Positions 5,791 to 7,876 of a stretch of DNA of 7,876 nucleotides are shown here, one piece after another. This DNA is from Holophaga sp. (GTDB lineage: Bacteria > Acidobacteriota > Holophagae > Holophagales > Holophagaceae): NCBI GenBank assembly GCA_030691225.1, contig JAUYES010000109.1, forward strand, positions 1 to 7,876, written 5' to 3'. The position numbers and the translations under genes are program-made. The notes beneath the pieces are model-generated. The model made no database searches, had not been told where the DNA came from, and was given only the letters and a program-made list of their open reading frames with translations. Every line of letters starts with the position of its first letter. The stretch's first letter is position 1.

Positions 5791-7876
5791 GTGCGTCACC
5801 TGCTTCGTTTCTGGGCAATGTTGTTCCTCTTTTCAGGATTGGGAGGATGCCCGACGATTCGGGCTCAGGACATTCGCGCGGGGCTTCCCCATGTTGTGAA
5901 CTACTCGCCCGAGGATTACGGGGCCGAGACCCAGAACTGGGCTGCTGTGCAGGATCACCGAGGCCTGCTTTATGTGGCCAATAATCAGGGGGTTCTGGAA
6001 TTTGATGGGGAAGCTTGGCAACTCATCAAAATTGGGACCAACCTTGCGGCTCGCAGTTTAGCGGTAGACGCTTCTGGGCGCGTCTTTGTGGGAGCGTTGG
6101 GGGATTTTGGCTATCTCCAACCGGACGCCAAGGGGCAAATGAAATTCGTCTCCCTTGCTGCGCTGAGTCGGCTGGCTCAGGCTGAAATTGGGGATGTGAT
6201 CACCACCGCAGTGAGCTCGGAGGGCACTTTTTTTCAGAGCGCTCTGGGAGTGTTTTTGGTTGCCTCTGGAAAGCTCCAGATCCATAAACCCACGACTCGC
6301 TTTCATCTGAGTTTTGTGGTGCACGATCGATTTTTTGTTCGAGAACGAGGTAAGGGGCTACTCGAATTAAAAAGCGGCCAGTTGGTTTTGGTGGAAGGTG
6401 GGGAGATCTTCCAGGATGATCGCGTTTTTTGCATGTTGCCGAGGGGTGCAGGAGAGATCCTGGTGGGATCGCAGCTTGGAGGATTTCAGGTCTACCGCCC
6501 TTGGGAACTGCCCCCGGAACGCTTTGTGAAAGCCCCTGGCTTCTCGGATCTTGAGAAGATCTTGAAGCCTCAAAAAGTCAGTATCTGTGATCTTCTTCCC
6601 GATGGGCGCATCGTGCTGGGCACTACCCAGAGTGGGCTCTATATTCTCAGCCCCAACGGCAAGATTCAATATCACCTCGACAAGGCGCAGGGGCTTCAAG
6701 ACAACAGCGTTTATTACGTGTATGTCGATCATTGGGGGAATGTGGTTGCCTGTTTGAATGTGGGCATTTCCATGGTGGAAGTATCCACTCCCTTTACTTT
6801 CGTGGATGGGCGCCTTGGTATTTCAGGCAGCGGGAATGCGGCCTTCTGGCATCCCGGCCGACATCCGGGCGAGAAGGATCAACTGGTGTGTGGAACCTCC
6901 CAGGGGTTGTTTCTCCGAGACGCAGGTGATCTCGGCTTTCGCAAGGTGCCTGGTTCCCAGGAAACTTGGGCCATTCGGAAGGCTCAGGGCGTTCTTCTGG
7001 TTTGCCATAGCGATGGTGTGGCAGAACTGAAGGGAGGCCAGCTGAAACCCATCCTCTCGGGACGAATTTGCATTTCCATGGTGTCTCCCCGAAACCGTCC
7101 TGACCTTGTCCTGGTCGGTACGCTGAACGGGATCACCGTGCTGGAGTTCACGCGCGGAGCCTGGCATGTCAAAGGGGAGGTTGCCGGGTTCGTTCGCAAT
7201 GCCTTCAGCCTTTCCGAGGACATGGACGGGAGCATTTGGCTTGAAACACAAAACTCCGATGGCCTGTTCCGCCTTTTCTTTTCGGAGGATTATTCTCGGG
7301 TTTCGGAGCGCCACTACACAACCAAGCAGGGGCTTCCCGCGCTGGATGGCAACTTCCCCTTTCAAGGCCGGGATCAAGTTTTTTTCATGACGACCAAAGG
7401 GGCCTATCGATTTTTGGCCGACAGAGATGCCTTCGAGCCCGATCCGCGATTTCCGGAAACCGCCCAATCCACCCAGCCCATCCGTAGCGTGAGCCAGGAT
7501 CAGAAAGGCAATTTGCTCATTGTTTCTCGCGACTTGATGGGGCGATACCTGCGTGAAGCTGGTGGGGGCTATCGGTTGGAGCGAGGCGCTCTTCCGCGGT
7601 TACGGGCCATGCGGCCCAGTGAATTTTCGACTGAATTAGTGGATGGAACACTTCTGATCGGTTTTAAGGATGGCTTCATCCTGGCGGATGAAGGCTGGGT
7701 GCCACCCAAGGCTCCGTCCTTCCGTGCATTCATAAGCAAAGTTCAAAACCCGGTGCACATGTTCTACGGAGGGGCTTGGAATGCTGCCGGGAAACTAGAT
7801 GAGAAGGCTTTCCCTCCCTTGGTATTGCCCTTCCGATCTAACCTGATTCGTTTTGACTTTGGCGCCCCTTTTTTGC
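5791..7876 (+). CDS. Exported beta-propeller sensor protein, N-terminal part (Reg_prop / Y_Y_Y type)
   Basis: This frame is uninterrupted from GTG 5791 to the right edge, giving 695 residues with no stop. It starts with a signal sequence (residues 1-26: two Arg, a hydrophobic core, then LGGC or an Ala-Gln cleavage region). About 14 repeats of roughly 40-45 residues follow, of the kind D-x-x-G-x-(I/L/V)-x-(V/L)-G-(T)-x-x-G-(L/V); good examples are around 53-77, 92-111, 268-287, 306-331, 366-375, 440-455 and 475-495. They group as about 51-335 and 350-640, suggesting two seven-bladed propellers. From about 645 the sequence (ISKV...MFYGG, then LPFRSNLIRFDFGAPF) matches the opening of a Y_Y_Y domain. 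In known proteins this order leads to a membrane helix and a cytoplasmic histidine kinase, hybrid kinase or GGDEF output, which is beyond the edge. The ligand is unknown. It lies 61 bases after the regulator gene on the same strand and seems functionally unrelated. Confidence 0.85.
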   Translation, partial: MRHLLRFWAMLFLFSGLGGCPTIRAQDIRAGLPHVVNYSPEDYGAETQNWAAVQDHRGLLYVANNQGVLEFDGEAWQLIKIGTNLAARSLAVDASGRVFVGALGDFGYLQPDAKGQMKFVSLAALSRLAQAEIGDVITTAVSSEGTFFQSALGVFLVASGKLQIHKPTTRFHLSFVVHDRFFVRERGKGLLELKSGQLVLVEGGEIFQDDRVFCMLPRGAGEILVGSQLGGFQVYRPWELPPERFVKAPGFSDLEKILKPQKVSICDLLPDGRIVLGTTQSGLYILSPNGKIQYHLDKAQGLQDNSVYYVYVDHWGNVVACLNVGISMVEVSTPFTFVDGRLGISGSGNAAFWHPGRHPGEKDQLVCGTSQGLFLRDAGDLGFRKVPGSQETWAIRKAQGVLLVCHSDGVAELKGGQLKPILSGRICISMVSPRNRPDLVLVGTLNGITVLEFTRGAWHVKGEVAGFVRNAFSLSEDMDGSIWLETQNSDGLFRLFFSEDYSRVSERHYTTKQGLPALDGNFPFQGRDQVFFMTTKGAYRFLADRDAFEPDPRFPETAQSTQPIRSVSQDQKGNLLIVSRDLMGRYLREAGGGYRLERGALPRLRAMRPSEFSTELVDGTLLIGFKDGFILADEGWVPPKAPSFRAFISKVQNPVHMFYGGAWNAAGKLDEKAFPPLVLPFRSNLIRFDFGAPFL

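Noticed and set aside
6823..7467. Minus-strand 214-codon open frame opposite the sensor gene
   Set aside because: It lacks a recognisable domain, and the plus-strand frame is continuous and shows clear propeller repeats.
1..7876. CRISPR arrays, tRNA or rRNA genes, insertion sequences, attachment sites
   Set aside because: No regularly spaced repeats, RNA gene signatures or transposase-like sequences were seen on either strand.

Overview
The window is ordinary chromosomal DNA of a bacterium, roughly 58-60% G+C by eye. It carries a complete leucine biosynthesis operon, its probable regulator, and pieces of two unrelated genes at the edges. No RNA gene, insertion sequence, CRISPR array or phage signature is visible. 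The organism cannot be fixed from this sequence. The compact HacA/HacB-style isopropylmalate isomerase and the large propeller-type sensor would suit an Acidobacteriota relative such as Holophaga or Geothrix, but that is a guess.

Layout. Bases 1-199 (minus strand) hold the N-terminal part of a membrane protein resembling the EamA/DMT transporter family, cut by the left edge. Bases 282-4738 (minus strand) are a tightly packed operon transcribed leuA - leuC - leuD - leuB: 2-isopropylmalate synthase, both subunits of isopropylmalate isomerase, and 3-isopropylmalate dehydrogenase. The junctions are a 10-base gap (A/C), an 8-base gap (C/D) and a 4-base ATGA overlap (D/B). All four proteins look intact and keep their catalytic residues. 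Together they convert 2-ketoisovalerate and acetyl-CoA into 4-methyl-2-oxopentanoate, the last precursor of leucine before transamination.

A 94-base, AT-rich intergenic region (4739-4832) separates leuA from a divergently transcribed LysR-type regulator (4833-5729). It carries two perfect copies of an 11-base direct repeat exactly 21 bases apart, a likely operator for the regulator. The leu leader looks too short for an attenuator or T-box, so control by the LysR protein plus probable leucine feedback on LeuA is the simplest model.

From 5791 to the right edge (plus strand) runs the N-terminal 695 residues of a large exported sensor: a signal sequence, about 14 beta-propeller repeats (probably two seven-bladed propellers) and the beginning of a Y_Y_Y-type domain. 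The membrane segment and output domain, perhaps a histidine kinase or GGDEF domain, lie beyond the window. No link to leucine synthesis is visible. I found no clearly new biological system; the tandem repeats in the leuA/lysR interval are the most testable unexplained signal.
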